A DNA stretch of 64,000 nt from Gnetum montanum (GCA_015680685.1 MNCI01005779.1:505189-569188), one strand, 5' to 3'; shown: positions 19,850 to 32,781, counted from the first letter of the stretch. The notes: a model not told the origin generated them from the letters alone. Translations and numbers: made by a program.

Positions 19850-22126
19850 AGTGGGTGGTAGTAGATCTATCGGTATAAGAGTCGTGGATGGGTTCAGAGG
19901 ATGGTATATATGTGGTGCGTCTCTCCCAGGAGAAGGAGTCCTATAGTACTCCTAATCTTGATGGTGATGTTGTGGGGTAGCATGATTGATAGAGTCACTT
20001 GGAGAGATTGGCTGCTGCACTTAGTAGCCATATGAATCCAGTTGTCGGTAAGGGTATTTTTGACTAGGTGGTGGCATCCCCCATGACTATGGGTATTACC
20101 ACTATTGGTGTTGTTCAATAGGTTGTGGTGAAGTTCCACTTGGATAATACGTTAATGGTTGGTGGAACTACCTTGGGTTACCTTGGGGATAAGGTAACCA
20201 ATGGGATGCTTGCTGTTTGTTAAGTCATGGGTTAAGTGCTTACATCCTAGACTCTTGCAGATGTGAGATTATTGGGCAACATTCCTTAGGATGGTCATAT
20301 TGGCATACCTCACATCCACCATCAGTGTCTGTATCAGAATCCACAACCTCTTCGGTGATAGCCATTTTAGCCTTACCTTTGTTACATGCATGGTCCAAAT
20401 CCTTCTTCTTTTTCTTATCATGGTCACTACTTCGCTCCTTAGACTCCTCTACGATTTTTAGAATGGTTTCAAATCTACTATCTAAAGAGTCCCATATTTT
20501 ATCTACCTTAGCTGACACTTTTGTTGTTAATTTTTGGAGTGCCAAGGTTTTCCTATTCACCAACTCTTCAAGTGGTGACTCATCCTCATCTTCACAGAAT
20601 CTTACTTTCCCTTTTTCGGAGGGAAGGATTGCGGTTGTATTCTTCTGCACTTTCTCTCTTACATAGCTCTCCTTCTTCCTTAGCTACTTGCTCCAACAAT
20701 ATATGAACCTCATGGGATTTAAGCTCTAATAATCTCCCTTGGGCGTATGTTCCAAGGGTTCTCTTGGTTTCATGTATTAGCCCATCTACGAGATGGCGTA
20801 GTTGATCTTATTATGCATAACCATGGCCAGGGAAACGATGTAGGAATGCATAATATTGGCCCAAGGGTTCATGATTTCCCTACTTCCATCCTTAGATTTT
20901 TTTTCACAGGTTGGACACTTGAGAGTACGTTGCATACTTATCTTTAAATAGTTCTTGCATCATACTCCACCTTCGAATGGATTCCGGTTCTAAGGACTGG
21001 TACCAGCTTTCCGCTTCTTTTATGAGTGTCCTTGGGAATAACTTTAATTTTTGCCACTTTTTCTCAATGTTCTACAAGGCACAGGCATTATAAAATGCAT
21101 GTAAGTGGTTCTGAGGGTCTACGTTGTATCCCCCTTCAAATCGTGGGATATTATTCATGTCTAGTCTCTTAATCCTACTATCTTTCTAGTGCCTCATAGG
21201 TATTCTAATGGCCTCCATAATGTCTAACATGCTTCGGGTTGCAAGTAGGGGTTCTTCATGGTCATTTCTTTCATGTCGTCTTTGATGTCTACGTGGTTCC
21301 CTACTTTCGCTTCTTTCATACCTTGATTCTCTAAAGTGTCCTCGTCCTCACTCTCGACTCTCTTGTCTAGGTATCTCATTTTGCTTACCCTTATCCTCAC
21401 GGTTAGGTTTCTTATGACTGGGTCCAAACGTTGAAGGAGAGGGTGAATATGATGATGAAAGGGAAGAGGAAGGAGAACCATCGCCATGACATTATTTCCT
21501 ACCTTCCCTTTGGTGATCTCGACCCCGATCGTGATGACGATCAGAATGCTCATCCTTATCTTATGTTTGTGTTGCCTCATTCAACACTTGGTGTTTGTGG
21601 GAATTAGAACCAGGGTTGTGAATCGCAAAGTGAAGGTTCTGATACACTACCTCCTCACTATAATTAGGAGGGGGAACATCATTTTTTGGAGAAACTATTG
21701 AAATAGGTTCATCACCCTTAATTTCTCTTATGACCCACGAAGCATTATGGGGTCCTTTTCCATTCAACGATGTGTGGTATCTCTCCTGTCGCAACTCCCA
21801 TTGACATTGTGCTTCTGTGGGATGGTAGTCCCTTTCATTGTAATCACATGCAATGTACTTAGTGTATAATTGTGACATGCCTATTCATGCAAGGGCACAA
21901 AGGAGCATGTTGGGGGTTACTCTATCTAGGGGTAACACTATGTTACCCTCCAAGTCTCTCCAACGTAGTTGTTTGTCTTGATGGAAGACAAGGTAAAGTC
22001 ATGATGAATATATACCACACTGAATTGTTGAGTAACTGGAAGATTATGGTTATGTGTGTTGTGCCGCTGACTATCTCTAATGTTGTTCCTAGGTGGTGAA
22101 GTGCTTCTGTTCAAAGAAGAAGACAT
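19850..22126 (-). pseudogene. Gag of element F
   Basis: Gag on minus starts at ATG 22126 (MSSSLNRSTSPPR, close to D's MSSSSHKSTSPPR). The order is an N-terminal VVYIHHDF block; a Ser/Arg/Asp-rich linker (21580-21224); the Gag core (about 21180-20750, broken by stops); a charged helical region (20650-20330); a zinc knuckle at 20314-20276, intact as CX2CX3HX4C; then a Pro/Gln-rich tail. The motif 'agtcatgggggatgcca' lies in the tail (20090-20072). Protease follows. The copy is degraded by frameshifts and stops. Confidence 0.75.
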
Positions 22127-22253
22127 TTTAGTCTTGTTCGGTGTGCTGCTTACTATTATGTTATTTTTCTCTTCATTAACCCCAAGGGTTCATTTAAGCT
22201 TCCCAACGATATGGATGATTTCCTATGTTCTACATAGCACACAAACAACTAAG

Positions 22254-22272
22254 TCCTCGGCAACCATGCGAA
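22254..22272 (-). promoter_or_regulatory. Primer-binding site of element F
   Basis: Minus-strand TTCGCATGGTTGCCGAGGA lies between the LTR end and the gag leader. It is a diverged tRNA-Asp-type site. The downstream 'cttagttg' matches the primer region of D. Confidence 0.65.
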
Positions 22273-23084
22273 TGATGAGTGGCGAGGTACCCCTACACTC
22301 AACCATATGAATACAAGCATCTCACATGCGATCCGGTCAAACTCCAAGGACTAAATTCTTACTCGCCTTATGGAACACTTAAGGTTAATCAATCGTTGTC
22401 TTTCCAGAGTTACTTTTATTTTCATGGTTGTATGGTTAAGTATGTCTGAGGTATATGATTTTTATGTATTTTAACTTTTTATCACATATGCTAAGAGAGG
22501 AAAGGGTGAAGAGACTAAGTAACTAACTTTCATTAACTAAGCTTTAATCGTCCTAGCATCAGTATCCATTCCCACTTGCCATACACACCCTAAACTAGTG
22601 CAACGCTACTGGGATTACCAAATGCTATTCGTTACTGGGTTACCAAATGTAGCACATGTGCTTGAAGCGGTTGTACTAAATGCACTTAACTAGGAGAGTT
22701 GAGGGTTAAGAGTGATTAATCGTCTAAAAAAGAATTTAAAAATTTAACAATAATTAAAGTCTTATTTATCTTAGTCGATATGCTACAAGGTTTATTAGAA
22801 AGTTCGTCTTTATTTTCGTACACAATTGTGTGCTCAGGTACAAATTGCTCGAATAAAGATCCGTTCACTTTGAGACTCCTACTGTGGGCACATGGAAATT
22901 ATTCTATCTCTGGAATGGTAAAACTACCAGAGTTTAGCTAAGGGTCTAGATCTAGATGAGGAAACAAGGGAAAGCCACCTCTTATTTATAGACAAGGCGA
23001 CGAGCTGCGATATAGCATACACGATATCGCAGATAGGATGTCGTGTACACGATATCGCGGCCCATGCGATATCGCAGCTCATCA
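22273..23084 (-). repeat. 5' LTR of element F
   Basis: The 812-bp LTR has the outer end TGATGAGC (23084) and inner end ACTCATCA (22273). It contains 'accaaatgc' boxes (22616-22650), a minus-strand AATAAAGAC-type poly(A) region near 22812, TATAAATA (22990-22983) and GATATC dyads (23007-23078). It is closest to the LTRs of D, for example in 'ggagtttgaccgga' and 'cataaggcgagtaag'. Confidence 0.8.
22983..23078 (-). promoter_or_regulatory. LTR promoter of F: TATA box and GATATC dyads
   Basis: TATAAATA (22990-22983 on minus) is separated by 16 bp from a dyad at 23007-23030 (GCGATATAGC, ATAC, ACGATATCGC on the plus strand). Three more GATATC-type sites follow to 23078. Confidence 0.7.
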
Positions 23085-24989
23085 CCTGTATCGCTTGCCT
23101 AATATCATAACATTAAGTGTAATCATAGTCAACATGGGTTAAGCAAGGTCACCATTCTTACTTCCCATAATGCCTACTCATTAATACTTAGATCTAGCCA
23201 TCCAATGGTATGATCATAAGTAACATGGATCATGTTCTAGAGGCCATCCTTGACTTCCCACAATGCTTATCCATCAATCCTGTAACAATTCATATTTAAG
23301 ACATCGAAGTTCAAGCATACTCCATAGATTATGAAAATATCACAAAATAGGTAATATAAATAGTATTCCTAATATGACCATAAAAATGGTATGTTTTACT
23401 TAGATCCAAGAGTTATTGGATATGTTTCAAAGACTTCAAGATGTCCTAGTGTCAAAGGGAAACTATTTGAGCACAAAATGAAACTTCATATCTTAGTTTA
23501 GGTATATTTTCAAATACTCCTAATAGGTGAGACATCTTTTGCTATTAAGAGATGTCTTTCATAAGACATCTCTCATAAAACGTCTTTAGTCCAAAGAAGA
23601 CATCTCTTGTAACACATATCCTATGAGATTTCTCCCTCTCTCAAAAGATGTCTCTTACTAAACATCTTCATCCTAGAGAGACGTCTCTAGCAAGATAGAT
23701 TCTCAACTAGAGAGATGTCTTTTCCAATTTCTAGTGCTTCAGGAAAGACATCACCCTAACCTCCAAGATGTCTCGTTTATATAGAAAGATGGACAAAATG
23801 ACCACAAAAGATCACCAAAAAATAGCAATACATTGGGGACTTTGGAAACATGGAATATAAAGCTGATGAATAGAGAACAATAACTAGAGCAGTGAAATGA
23901 ATATGGAAAAGCAAAGCTTGTACTAGTTACTCTACCTCAAGAAACTAAGGCTAGATTGCAACACAGAAGTTGACCACCAAGGAATTCAATCACCACAAGG
24001 AAGAAAGAGACAATCAATGAGAAAGAGTGAGCAATGCAAGGGAGAGATAGAAACTTAGAATTAAAAACACAATTACAATCTCTAGCTAGTTTAGCAAAAA
24101 TGGTTTACAATGGGTTATCTCTAAAAATCGCATTCAAAATAAATGGAAAAGCTTAATAAAAGTTTCATAAGTAATGAAAAATCCCAAATTCACATAGAAG
24201 CAAAGCTTTATGCAAGTTATCTAAAAGTATGATATTTTCCCAAAATTCCATGTTCTAGTTCACAACATATGCTATCTCCCTTTAGCCTATTATTTAGCAA
24301 GAAACACTGAAAAATCAATAATATCTAAATCCAAAAGCTTAACAAAATGATATAACAAAAGATGCTATTAAATACCAAAATAATAATTTTAAAAGAGAAT
24401 ATTTCAAAATGGTAAGTTAAATAAAAGCTAAGTAAAAGATTCCATAATAGAATGAAGCACAATAATTAATGTTTTAAAGGTGATGAAATCAAATCATCCA
24501 CAAGACTTAATTTAACAAAGGTTAACGAAAGATAAGGATAAAATAGGGGGTTAAAAATATGGGTTGTTACAATTCCTATGAGGAAATGCATGAATCCATT
24601 GGATAAGATTCTAAGGATTTAGAAGACTCTACATGGGAACCAGGCTCTTCATTTACTTCTTAGAATTACCCTACTTTTCCTACAATTCAAACTTACCATT
24701 CCTTTTGCAATAAAGCTTATAGTTTCTTTTTTAATTTCTAAAGTAGCATTAAAGATTTTAGATTTCTATGTATGTCTAGAAGTAGCCATACCTAGTAAGA
24801 TTCATATGTATGTAAACCTATTTTTTTAAAAGCTTTTGTAAAGATATCAATTCTCTCCTATTTAGATGCGATATATGATGCAATTTTACTTAATCATGAA
24901 GAAAATGGTATTTGATTTAAATATGTTTAGTCTTACCATGAAAAATAGGATTTTTGATAATTGAAATAGCAACATTATTAAATGAATTA
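23085..24989. other. No gene; diverged repeat with AGATGTCT cluster
   Basis: No reading frame is recognisable. The left part to about 23500 is AT-rich and unassigned. Bases 23517-23780 hold the clustered AGATGTCT/AGACATCT motifs. From 23800 to 24560 the sequence is A-rich and ends in 'atgggttgttacaa', which looks like an LTR edge. Bases 24560-24990 may be the 3' part of the Copia remnant to the right, but this is not clear. Confidence 0.4.
23517..23780. repeat. Cluster of AGATGTCT / AGACATCT motifs
   Basis: About a dozen exact or near copies of AGATGTCT and its complement AGACATCT occur in both orientations within 265 bp, for example near 23529, 23544, 23564, 23604, 23643 and 23714. Neighbouring opposite copies form imperfect inverted repeats. 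A weaker cluster of the same motif is at 46640-46900. Confidence 0.65.
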
Positions 24990-25900
24990 TAATGGAATCA
25001 AAAAATATAATGTCAAAGAGCTTTATAACTTCTCACATCCATAGAATCTAAGTGCAACAATGTGAAGCAACTACCTATTTAGCTTCAACTGATGATAGTG
25101 AAATAAAGCTTTACTTCTTGCTCAACTAGGATACTAAGAAGCTACTAAGAAAATAATAATTTTCATTAGTAGATTTTCAATAATCACTATTACTAGCCCA
25201 ATCAGCATCTATATGAGCCTATAACTCAATTATTCTACTTCTTGGATAACATAGCCTATAATTTGTTATATCCTTAAAATCTTTAAAAAAATCTTTTAAC
25301 TACTATCAAATCTTATTGTCCTAGATCTCCTTGATATCAAGAAATTAATTCCATTGCATGGGCTATATAAGATCTACTTGTTGTTGCATAGCAGAGGCTC
25401 CCAATAATGGATCTGCAAAGAGTAGAATCAACATTCTTTCCATGCTCATCCTTGAACAAGTGTACATTTATACTTAGGAGAATGATACAAGATTTTTCTT
25501 TAGTCATGAAAACATTTTTAAGAATTTACTAAATATACTTTAATTGAGAAATAAAGATGTATTCTTTTAGCTGTTGAAAATGCAAGCCTAGAAAATGAAA
25601 TAGCTCTCCCATTATGGACATTTCAAATTTTGATTTCATAGCTTTAATGAATTCTATTGATAATATTTAGCTTGTTACTTCAAAAAATATGTCATTAACG
25701 GTAGACCTAAGAGGTTAAAAATCTTGTATCATTCTTTTTAATGTAAAGAGTACTATTAAAAGAAGCTCTATGTAGCTTGTTACATGATTTGACTTTCCAA
25801 TATAAATATATTGTTCTAGCTACTTTATATAAACTATATCTTTGATTTCTCCATTTAGAAAAGATGATTTCACGTCCATTTAATAGAGATTGAACCTTTG
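24990..25900 (-). pseudogene. Copia-type pol remnant (RT and RNase H)
   Basis: This is decayed Ty1/Copia pol on the minus strand. Bases 25898-25838 encode MDVKSSFLNGEIKD, the RT block usually written MDVKSAFLNGDLEEEVY. Further left, about 25260-25020, is RNase H with DADWASNSDY-KSTNENYYF then an SLSSVEAK block (family pattern DADWAGD..RKSTSGY and ALSSTEAEY). The intermediate Copia region is degenerate. Many stops are present. LTRs were not found. It is unrelated to the A-H clade. Confidence 0.75.
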
Positions 25901-28265
25901 ATATATTGCAAACATTAGAAGGATTTTTACTTTAAAAATATTGATAAATAAGCAACTTTATCTATAATTTGGCAAAGAATTTTATGGGATTCATTCATCC
26001 ATCAGTTTCCTTAAAACCTTCAAACCATTAAATCAACGAGGCTTAGTTTTTATTTCCTGAGCGTACGCATCATCACCAAAATCTCTACAATGGCTTATGC
26101 ATGCTTGCAGATGAGCAAAAGGTCAACATTTAAGCTTTTCAAACCTGAGCAAAAGCTTAGCCTTTGGCATAACCTCATTTTTCTACCATTTACACCCTCT
26201 TAAACCCAAGCATTACTTGAGTAAACGACCATCCTTTAGTCAATCTTGTATAAAAGCCAACATTTACCCAAACCTCGCTCAAATCCTAAAAATATATGAA
26301 CAAAAGCCAGAGTTTTGTTACATCCTTTCAAGAATCAAAGTTTTATTTCAGAAACCAAATTGCTCTTTAAGTTGCAACTGATTTTTGGGGCCATCCACAA
26401 CAAATAAAGAAGGGACATACGATAAATGAAGACTAATCTGAATTAACAGCACAATGAAATCTTCCAACCTCCACCGATGTTTATGTTGCAGAGTTATATC
26501 CATTCGTATTTATTCTGCATAATTTTTTCACCAAAAAGCTCAGGATTGCATTTTAAATCTTCCGAATTCCCAAATAAACAGAATTTGATAGATTCAGATT
26601 CAATCAAATGCCTTCCTATAATAAAGAACATATCAAAGTCAGGAAAACCGATTGCAGAAATCTAAAACCATTGAAAAGTGAAAGGTTACAGGCACAATCC
26701 ATAATCAGAAACATAGATAACTCAGAAATTGTGCCAACAACGCCCTAAAACAGTCAACTAAATAGTTGCATAAAATTGCTGAAATCATTTCGGTTGAGCA
26801 TCTTGCAATTCAGCAGAATCCATAGAGCATGCATATCCTTGTGTACATTTCAGGGTACAGAAAACCCATGGCAAAATATATATTGCCAAATAAAGGACTA
26901 ATCAAGAAATTCTTAAAAATGGTCATTTATCATTTTGTTGAAAGAAGATATAGGACCACCAAAAGAAAGGCAATAATAGCACTAATTCTTCGTATTTAAA
27001 AAGTTGGTAACAACCTTGATAAAACAAAGAAACATCATTCAAACAAGTTCTAAGTATCAAGACCTAACTGGCTTCGATATGAAATGTAAGAAAATTTAAT
27101 ATAAAACATTCATCAAAATGTGCATCTAACCAAATTGCATAAAATAACAAGATGTGAAAATAAATAAAATTGACCTCTAGCCATTGATGGTCTTATTTGG
27201 GCTGCTTGAATAGAGAGTGTCTTCGATTCTTCTATCACACTAATGCTCAACAACGAGAGTGTATAGAGTGTATAGTGTACACAGACTCAAGTGTTTGTGA
27301 TAGGGACCAAAACTATAACATTGTCATGAATTTGATATCTTTTGGTACTATTTGTTCTCCCATCAAGAACATTTTATAGGCAAAAAAATATGTTACCAAA
27401 GATTAACTTCTACTTTGAATGTAAAATAAGAGATCATTCTTGTGAAAACCATTACAACAAATTTAGTTGATTTCAAATTTGAAACCATTTATTTTCCATA
27501 ATGCATAAATACTTACACTTTCAACTTTAAAATGATGAGGATTTAAGTAAAGGTTGTTGATAGCATTCCCATGGGTATAGAAGCTATGAGATTAGTACGC
27601 TTTTACATCTAGTTTATTAAATCTAATGTAGTATAAATAAAATTATCTCTTGCTTTCACATTAGCCCACATTTATGTTAAAACCATCTACTTGACTAGTT
27701 GGTAGATATACTTGGGATTTTGCTGCACTTCCTCCCAAGAGATATTTTATTTACTCAACTATTGCATTCCCTCAAAATATCAACTACAGGGTTGTAAATC
27801 TTCAAAAACTACTTTAAAGAATTTATCTTACCTTGAGATATGTAAGTTATGAGTGTATGCAATGAATCGGCACAAGCTTTTGCTTTTAAAATAATAAATC
27901 ACATTCACATAATAACATTGGGTACTATGTTTGCATCTTCACCTTTAATTTCTTGAAAATATAGGAATTTTTTGCACTTTTTAAATATCTTTCTACAAAG
28001 TTTAGAAATAAGTCCAGGTCTTAAACAATACATCCATACAATAGTACAGATATAATTTCAAAATTTTGTTTTCTGACCTAATCGGAGAGGCCTAAATCCT
28101 TGCACTTTTTTTATAAAAAAAGGTATACAAAGTCTTGCAACCTCCTACAATTTTTTCTTTGAAGTACTTCCCCGCATTTGATTGTTAACATAAATCACAC
28201 CCAAATAATCTACTATTTACAGATTGAGGCAACTTTACGTTTCCTAATTTTCCAATTTTTATCGG
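25901..28265. other. No gene seen between the Copia remnant and the RING gene
   Basis: This is AT-rich sequence without a convincing frame or repeat structure. The base composition changes near 26060 from the Copia remnant to less repetitive sequence, which may be the ancestral flank of the RING gene. A minor feature is a short direct repeat 'gagtgtatag' near 27258. Small open stretches at 26477 and 27197 show no recognisable domain. Confidence 0.5.
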
Positions 28266-28273
28266 AATTTATT
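28266..28273 (-). terminator. Possible poly(A) signal of the RING gene
   Basis: The minus strand reads CAATAAAT here, about 145 bp after the RING stop codon. It is the nearest AATAAA downstream and a plausible polyadenylation signal. Confidence 0.35.
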
Positions 28274-28414
28274 GTGATGTTCTCCATCCGATCTGTAAAA
28301 GTTGTTTCCATTTTCTTAATCTATGGTATTAGCCTCTTCGGTAGCAGCAGCCAGTGTGGATACTACAGGCAGAGGCGATGACGACGATTGAAAAATATTA
28401 TCAATAGACAAGTG

Positions 28415-28849
28415 CTAACCCGCAGGAGGAGGAGGAGGAAGCGCCACAATTGCAGAACGGCAGACCGGGCACGTAATAGTAGTAGAGCGGGAACCAATCC
28501 AGGAGTCGATACACTTGATATGAAACACATGCTTGCAGTTTGGCAGAAGTCTCACCATTTCTCCACTGTAAAACTCACTCAGGCATATCACGCATTTCAC
28601 GGTCTGCTGCTGCTCATTGTAGCTCAGGAAATTGTGGGATTCTTCCCACACGAACTCCGGCAGCTCTGTCATGTCTGCCAACGTTGCCGTTTCGGCACAG
28701 AAAGAATGGGCAAAGAAGCAGAGGAAGCATTTGTTGAGGGTAATGCAGCATATCACGATCAACATCCCTGCGCTGCCCACCAATATGAGAATCCCCCACG
28801 TCGACTCCCACAGAAACTCAGCACCGTCTATCTTCATAGTCAAGCCCAA
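28415..28849 (-). CDS. RING-H2 finger protein, ATL-like E3 ubiquitin ligase
   Basis: This is an intact intronless frame of 144 residues, the best host gene in the window. A hydrophobic segment at residues about 17-38 looks like a membrane anchor. A TELPEFVW block follows, in the place of the ATL family's conserved linker. The RING-H2 domain uses C86, C89, C105, H107, H110, C113, C127 and C130 and ends in a short Pro-rich tail. RING-H2 proteins of this layout are membrane-bound E3 ubiquitin ligases. The spacing between C113 and C127 is 13 residues, whereas ATL proteins usually have 10: three residues (TIT region) are added before CPVC. Translation could also start at the second Met (28837). 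GC content is well above the surroundings and no inactivating change is visible. Confidence 0.88.
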   Translation of the reverse strand: MGLTMKIDGAEFLWESTWGILILVGSAGMLIVICCITLNKCFLCFFAHSFCAETATLADMTELPEFVWEESHNFLSYNEQQQTVKCVICLSEFYSGEMVRLLPNCKHVFHIKCIDSWIGSRSTTITCPVCRSAIVALPPPPPAG

Positions 28850-29162
28850 TCACAAATTCACAATCATAATCACAATCATTGTTGGTGGATATGTTTTGTG
28901 AATTTGAAGATGGGCACCGAGTATTACTCATTCCTTTCATCAGTATCGGTGCATCAGTGGAAGCCTAAACTCTTTCCAGTAATTTTTGTGGAAGCCTCAA
29001 CCCAGATCTTGTAAGAACACCATCCAACTAATGATCCTGATATTCATTCTTTCCTTCCTGTGTAGGAAATGCACATAAGATTAGTACTAATATACGCCGA
29101 AGCTCTTGATCTTTTAGTAAACTCTATTTTTATCCCAGAAGGGTATCTTTGACTTTTACTCT

Positions 29163-29174
29163 GGTTTTATATAC
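29163..29174 (-). promoter_or_regulatory. Possible TATA box of the RING gene
   Basis: The minus strand reads GAGTATATAAAACC, a good plant TATA box, about 315 bp upstream of the RING start codon. It is the best candidate in the upstream 350 bp. The implied 5' leader is about 290 bp. Confidence 0.4.
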
Positions 29175-32100
29175 TCACAAGTTTGAATGTTTCATTGTTT
29201 CAATTGCTTGGCCGTAAATCTTGCCTCAGATTATGGGTCAAGCACTAACAAAGCTTTGTTGTTTGTTCTTCCCATACGCATGATATACGGAGGCAGGCCA
29301 CCTCTGGGCAATCAACATGTGCAGCCTCGTTAATCCGGCACATTCGACTGCAGGTTCCACGCAGCAGGTATCTTAAATCTCATTGCAGCGCATCGATCTA
29401 TTATTCATTCCATGTCGGGATATGTATTATCATATTGTCTGATCCATAGTAGTTCAGCATTCGTTGGTCACTTGACAATGTGCGCAACAACATTAAAAAA
29501 TTACAGTACAGCTAGCACATTGACATTCACATTCCATGGACAGTGATCTACCAAATTTTTATCGTTTCCAGAGTTTCGTCGCATGACAAAATATTAGTTC
29601 TGAGGATGATCCCTCCTGTTGTCTGGTCGGAAAGAATAAAGTTTTTCGTAGGATTGGTGAACTTGCACATAATGGCTGGCAGGGATTATCATGATTCCTG
29701 AATGACAAGCGGCCATTACCTTTTGTATTTTTACAAGAACGTGAACGGAATGGCGGAATCCCTGATTAGGATTTTTATTTTATATACGTAGAGAGGGTTC
29801 AGGAGCATCCTTAAATGTGTTTCTTAATAACCAATGGAAACCGGCTAAATATCAAATTGAAAGTTTCCATGTTGCAAGTTTCTTTCACTTTAATGTTAAC
29901 CAAGATTTTTTTGTAATTGGCCTATTTGTGACGACACTCTTTCTGGTGCCACTCCATAGCACTAAGAGCACCACATTGCAACTTGTAGTGGACTATATTT
30001 CAATGTTTAAAGAAATTTGTAGGAGGTAAGTTAGTATAAATAGGGAAAAAGAAGCATGCCCTCTATGCTAAAGGCATGAAATGCATGAAACTATATATAT
30101 GAAAGTTAATCACACTAAAATTATTATATATCATTGTTGATGTAGTAATTAAAATTATAAGCCAAGTAAACATGCAAGTTGATATAAGTACACTTTGTCA
30201 TTTAAGATGGATTTACTAGTTTTCTAGTACATCACATATCCCTAGACACCCTTTTATAGAAGAGGAAAAGTATCAATACAAAATGCCTTGCTTCTAGCTG
30301 TCTAGATACCCTTATGACATGTTCCCGAGGAATTAGGATTCTATATTTCTAAATAATGATCATTAAGGAAGAATATCATCCATTTGAACCACCCTACTCT
30401 TCCTACATGTAGTTCAAAAAGATAGTGTTAGAACCAGAAACAATTTGTCTATAAGTCTACCAAAGATATATACCTAACATGATGTTTGAGAATATAATGG
30501 ATCAAATAAGCAATGTAGTTCTAGAAAATGATGGTTAAGGTAATGTAGGATCCATTTGAATTTTCCTATTCTTTTAACCTTACACTAAAGGGAAGTAGCT
30601 TTTCATCTATTAAGAAGGCATTCTTGCATTTTACCTTGCTAGAGCATGTTAAACAATGCAAGAGAATCAAAGTCTCAAATGAGAAAGAACCCATATTATA
30701 CTTAAGGATATTCAACTACGATTAGAAATTATAAAGCATTAAAGTTAAACTCAAAGGTTTGAATAGTTTACAATCTAAATACTTGAATGTTCAATATGTA
30801 CCCTTTTTCATGTAAGTTTTTTATTTAACCAACATTCCTACTTGAGTAATAAAATATATTTGCATGAAATGCAAACATATCTATCCATCATTATAACATA
30901 AATGAAGAAAGTTAATCTCTTACATCAGAAGCATCTAACGTTTCTAGTAGGGGCTCTAACACTAAATCTATGTGCATTCCTCAATGCAAATTTAGTAATG
31001 GTGTTTCACTTGAATAAACAAAGATTGGACTTCTTAATACGAAAGTTGTGTCTAATGCAGTGCAACTATTCTATGCATAATATCTATTTGGAACTTGATA
31101 CTAACATCATAACTCACCTAAGGAAGAGAATCAAGATACTAGGATGCTCCACCCTTCAAGGTGATCTATCTTTAGGTCTAATTTAGCCTTTTATCTATAT
31201 TTTTTTCCTTTTATTTTTCCTTTTCTTCTTCTTCGTTTTTTTCACATATGTTATGTACATTATACAAAAGAAAAATAACAATATCACTTGTATATGAGCT
31301 CCAAAGATATCTCAGACTCATTCTAGGCATAAAATTATTGATTTAAAGAATTTTTGTATTTCAAAGAATTCTAATCCTCCCTTGTATCTTTTGTAGGAAA
31401 TGTGAACATATAAGAAGATAATTAAATTTTATACTTTGTATGGTTGATACATCTCGCAAGTTTAAAACAATCACCATATCTTATCACATCCCAAGATTTT
31501 AAAACCTATGTAAAGTTGGAATTTGTGTCCCATATCAATTCTCTTATGAAGATCTTTGTAGAAACCATGGTTGTCATATCCCCATTCCCAAATGGTGTTG
31601 TTCTATAATCATGATGATGTTGTTGTATCATAAATGATGTAACTATTGTAATAAGAACCAAAAAGGTAGGTTGTAATAATAGGCATGCCTCTTGAGGTGA
31701 CCTTTAGAGGTTTGACTTAAGGTATTTATATGTGGAAATTAGAGGTCATACCAATATAGAGTTGTAGAGCAAGTAAATGCAAGTAACACGTGGTAGGAGA
31801 CGTTGGACAGAAAGGTGACTAGCCATCTTTTCTAGACAACTATAGGCTTAACTATGGTGATAGTGCTATATTACCTATAAGTGATAGATGCTAAAGGAAG
31901 ATAACCCCAAGGAGCCATTAAAGCATAATTCAAATATACTATTCATTTTCATGTTTTGCTATTAATAAAGTTCCTTTTGTCAATTTAACCAACTAGGTTA
32001 AATGGATTAAATAGTAGCAATTGAGATAAAAAGCATATTATGAAGTGTGCTAGTTCTAGTGTAGTACTAGGATGGGTTACATCTTGAAAATTTTTTGAGA

Positions 32101-32781
32101 AGTCTTGAAATTTGTTCCTAAACATTTTAGCAAAAATGATCATAATTTTTAATCTCAAAAGATGTTTCCATAAATAAATTATTATTTCTAGTATATTTTA
32201 ATCTTCCATATGTAATTGTAATGTCATATTGATGGTATAGAAATCTAATTTTTTTTAATTCTCTCCATTAAATGTGCTTCAACAGCCTTGGGAGATAAAT
32301 TTAGCATAAATCAAGTATGTAATGTTCATTTTTAACATATAAATACTTGTTTCTAATATTTGTTGGTCTTTTGAATCTAATGGTAAGGTTAAATTTATCA
32401 TTCAAGAAAATTAAAATTAGCAAATAGTTTAAATCACAATCTTCTCAAGTTGATACAAAGGTTCCTATAAGAAGCACAACATGGATGGTTGTACAATCTT
32501 CTATAAAGAAGCAATGATCAAGTTGATACAAAGGTTCAAATGAATACTAGAAGATATGATTTTCAAAATTCTAGAACTTTTTTTCTTTCCCATGAATTCT
32601 CAAAAGATTGAGATTCCAAAGAAGTCACATAGCCTTAGCATTGGTACTTAAAATGTAGTCATTAGAAAGATATGTATGTGTGGTCAACATATATTTGATT
32701 GCTAATCCAACATGCATATATGTCAGACATTATCATGTATCTAACTTGATTAATCAAATCAAGAAAATCATGAAGTATAAA
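29175..32781. other. No gene seen; flank of RING gene and unassigned repeats
   Basis: Bases 29175-29800 have fairly high GC and look single-copy, possibly the distal promoter of the RING gene. From 29800 the sequence is AT-rich. An open stretch of 94 codons at 30902-31186 has no recognisable domain. A repeat copy lies at 31573-31850. Nothing else could be identified. Confidence 0.45.
31573..31850 (+). repeat. Dispersed repeat, copy 1
   Basis: This aligns over about 270 bp with 40412-40670 in the same orientation. Shared blocks are 'ataatcatg', 'ataaatgatgtaa.t.ttgtaataag', 'gcatg.ctcttga' and 'aaaaggtgactag'. Identity by eye is about 70-75%. The repeat type is unknown. Confidence 0.55.

Noticed and set aside
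20217-20666. Open frame of 149 codons on the plus strand
   Set aside because: It is antisense to the Gag helical region and zinc knuckle of F. The Ser/Leu-rich translation is the shadow of a Glu/Lys-rich minus-strand protein.
28388-29014. Open frame of 208 codons on the plus strand
   Set aside because: It lies antisense to the RING-H2 gene and its translation (Arg- and His-rich) has no domain. The minus-strand frame has a full RING-H2 domain and a membrane segment.
30902-31186. Open frame of 94 codons as a host gene
   Set aside because: No recognisable domain, no conserved copy in the window and AT-rich codon use. It is not supported beyond chance length.
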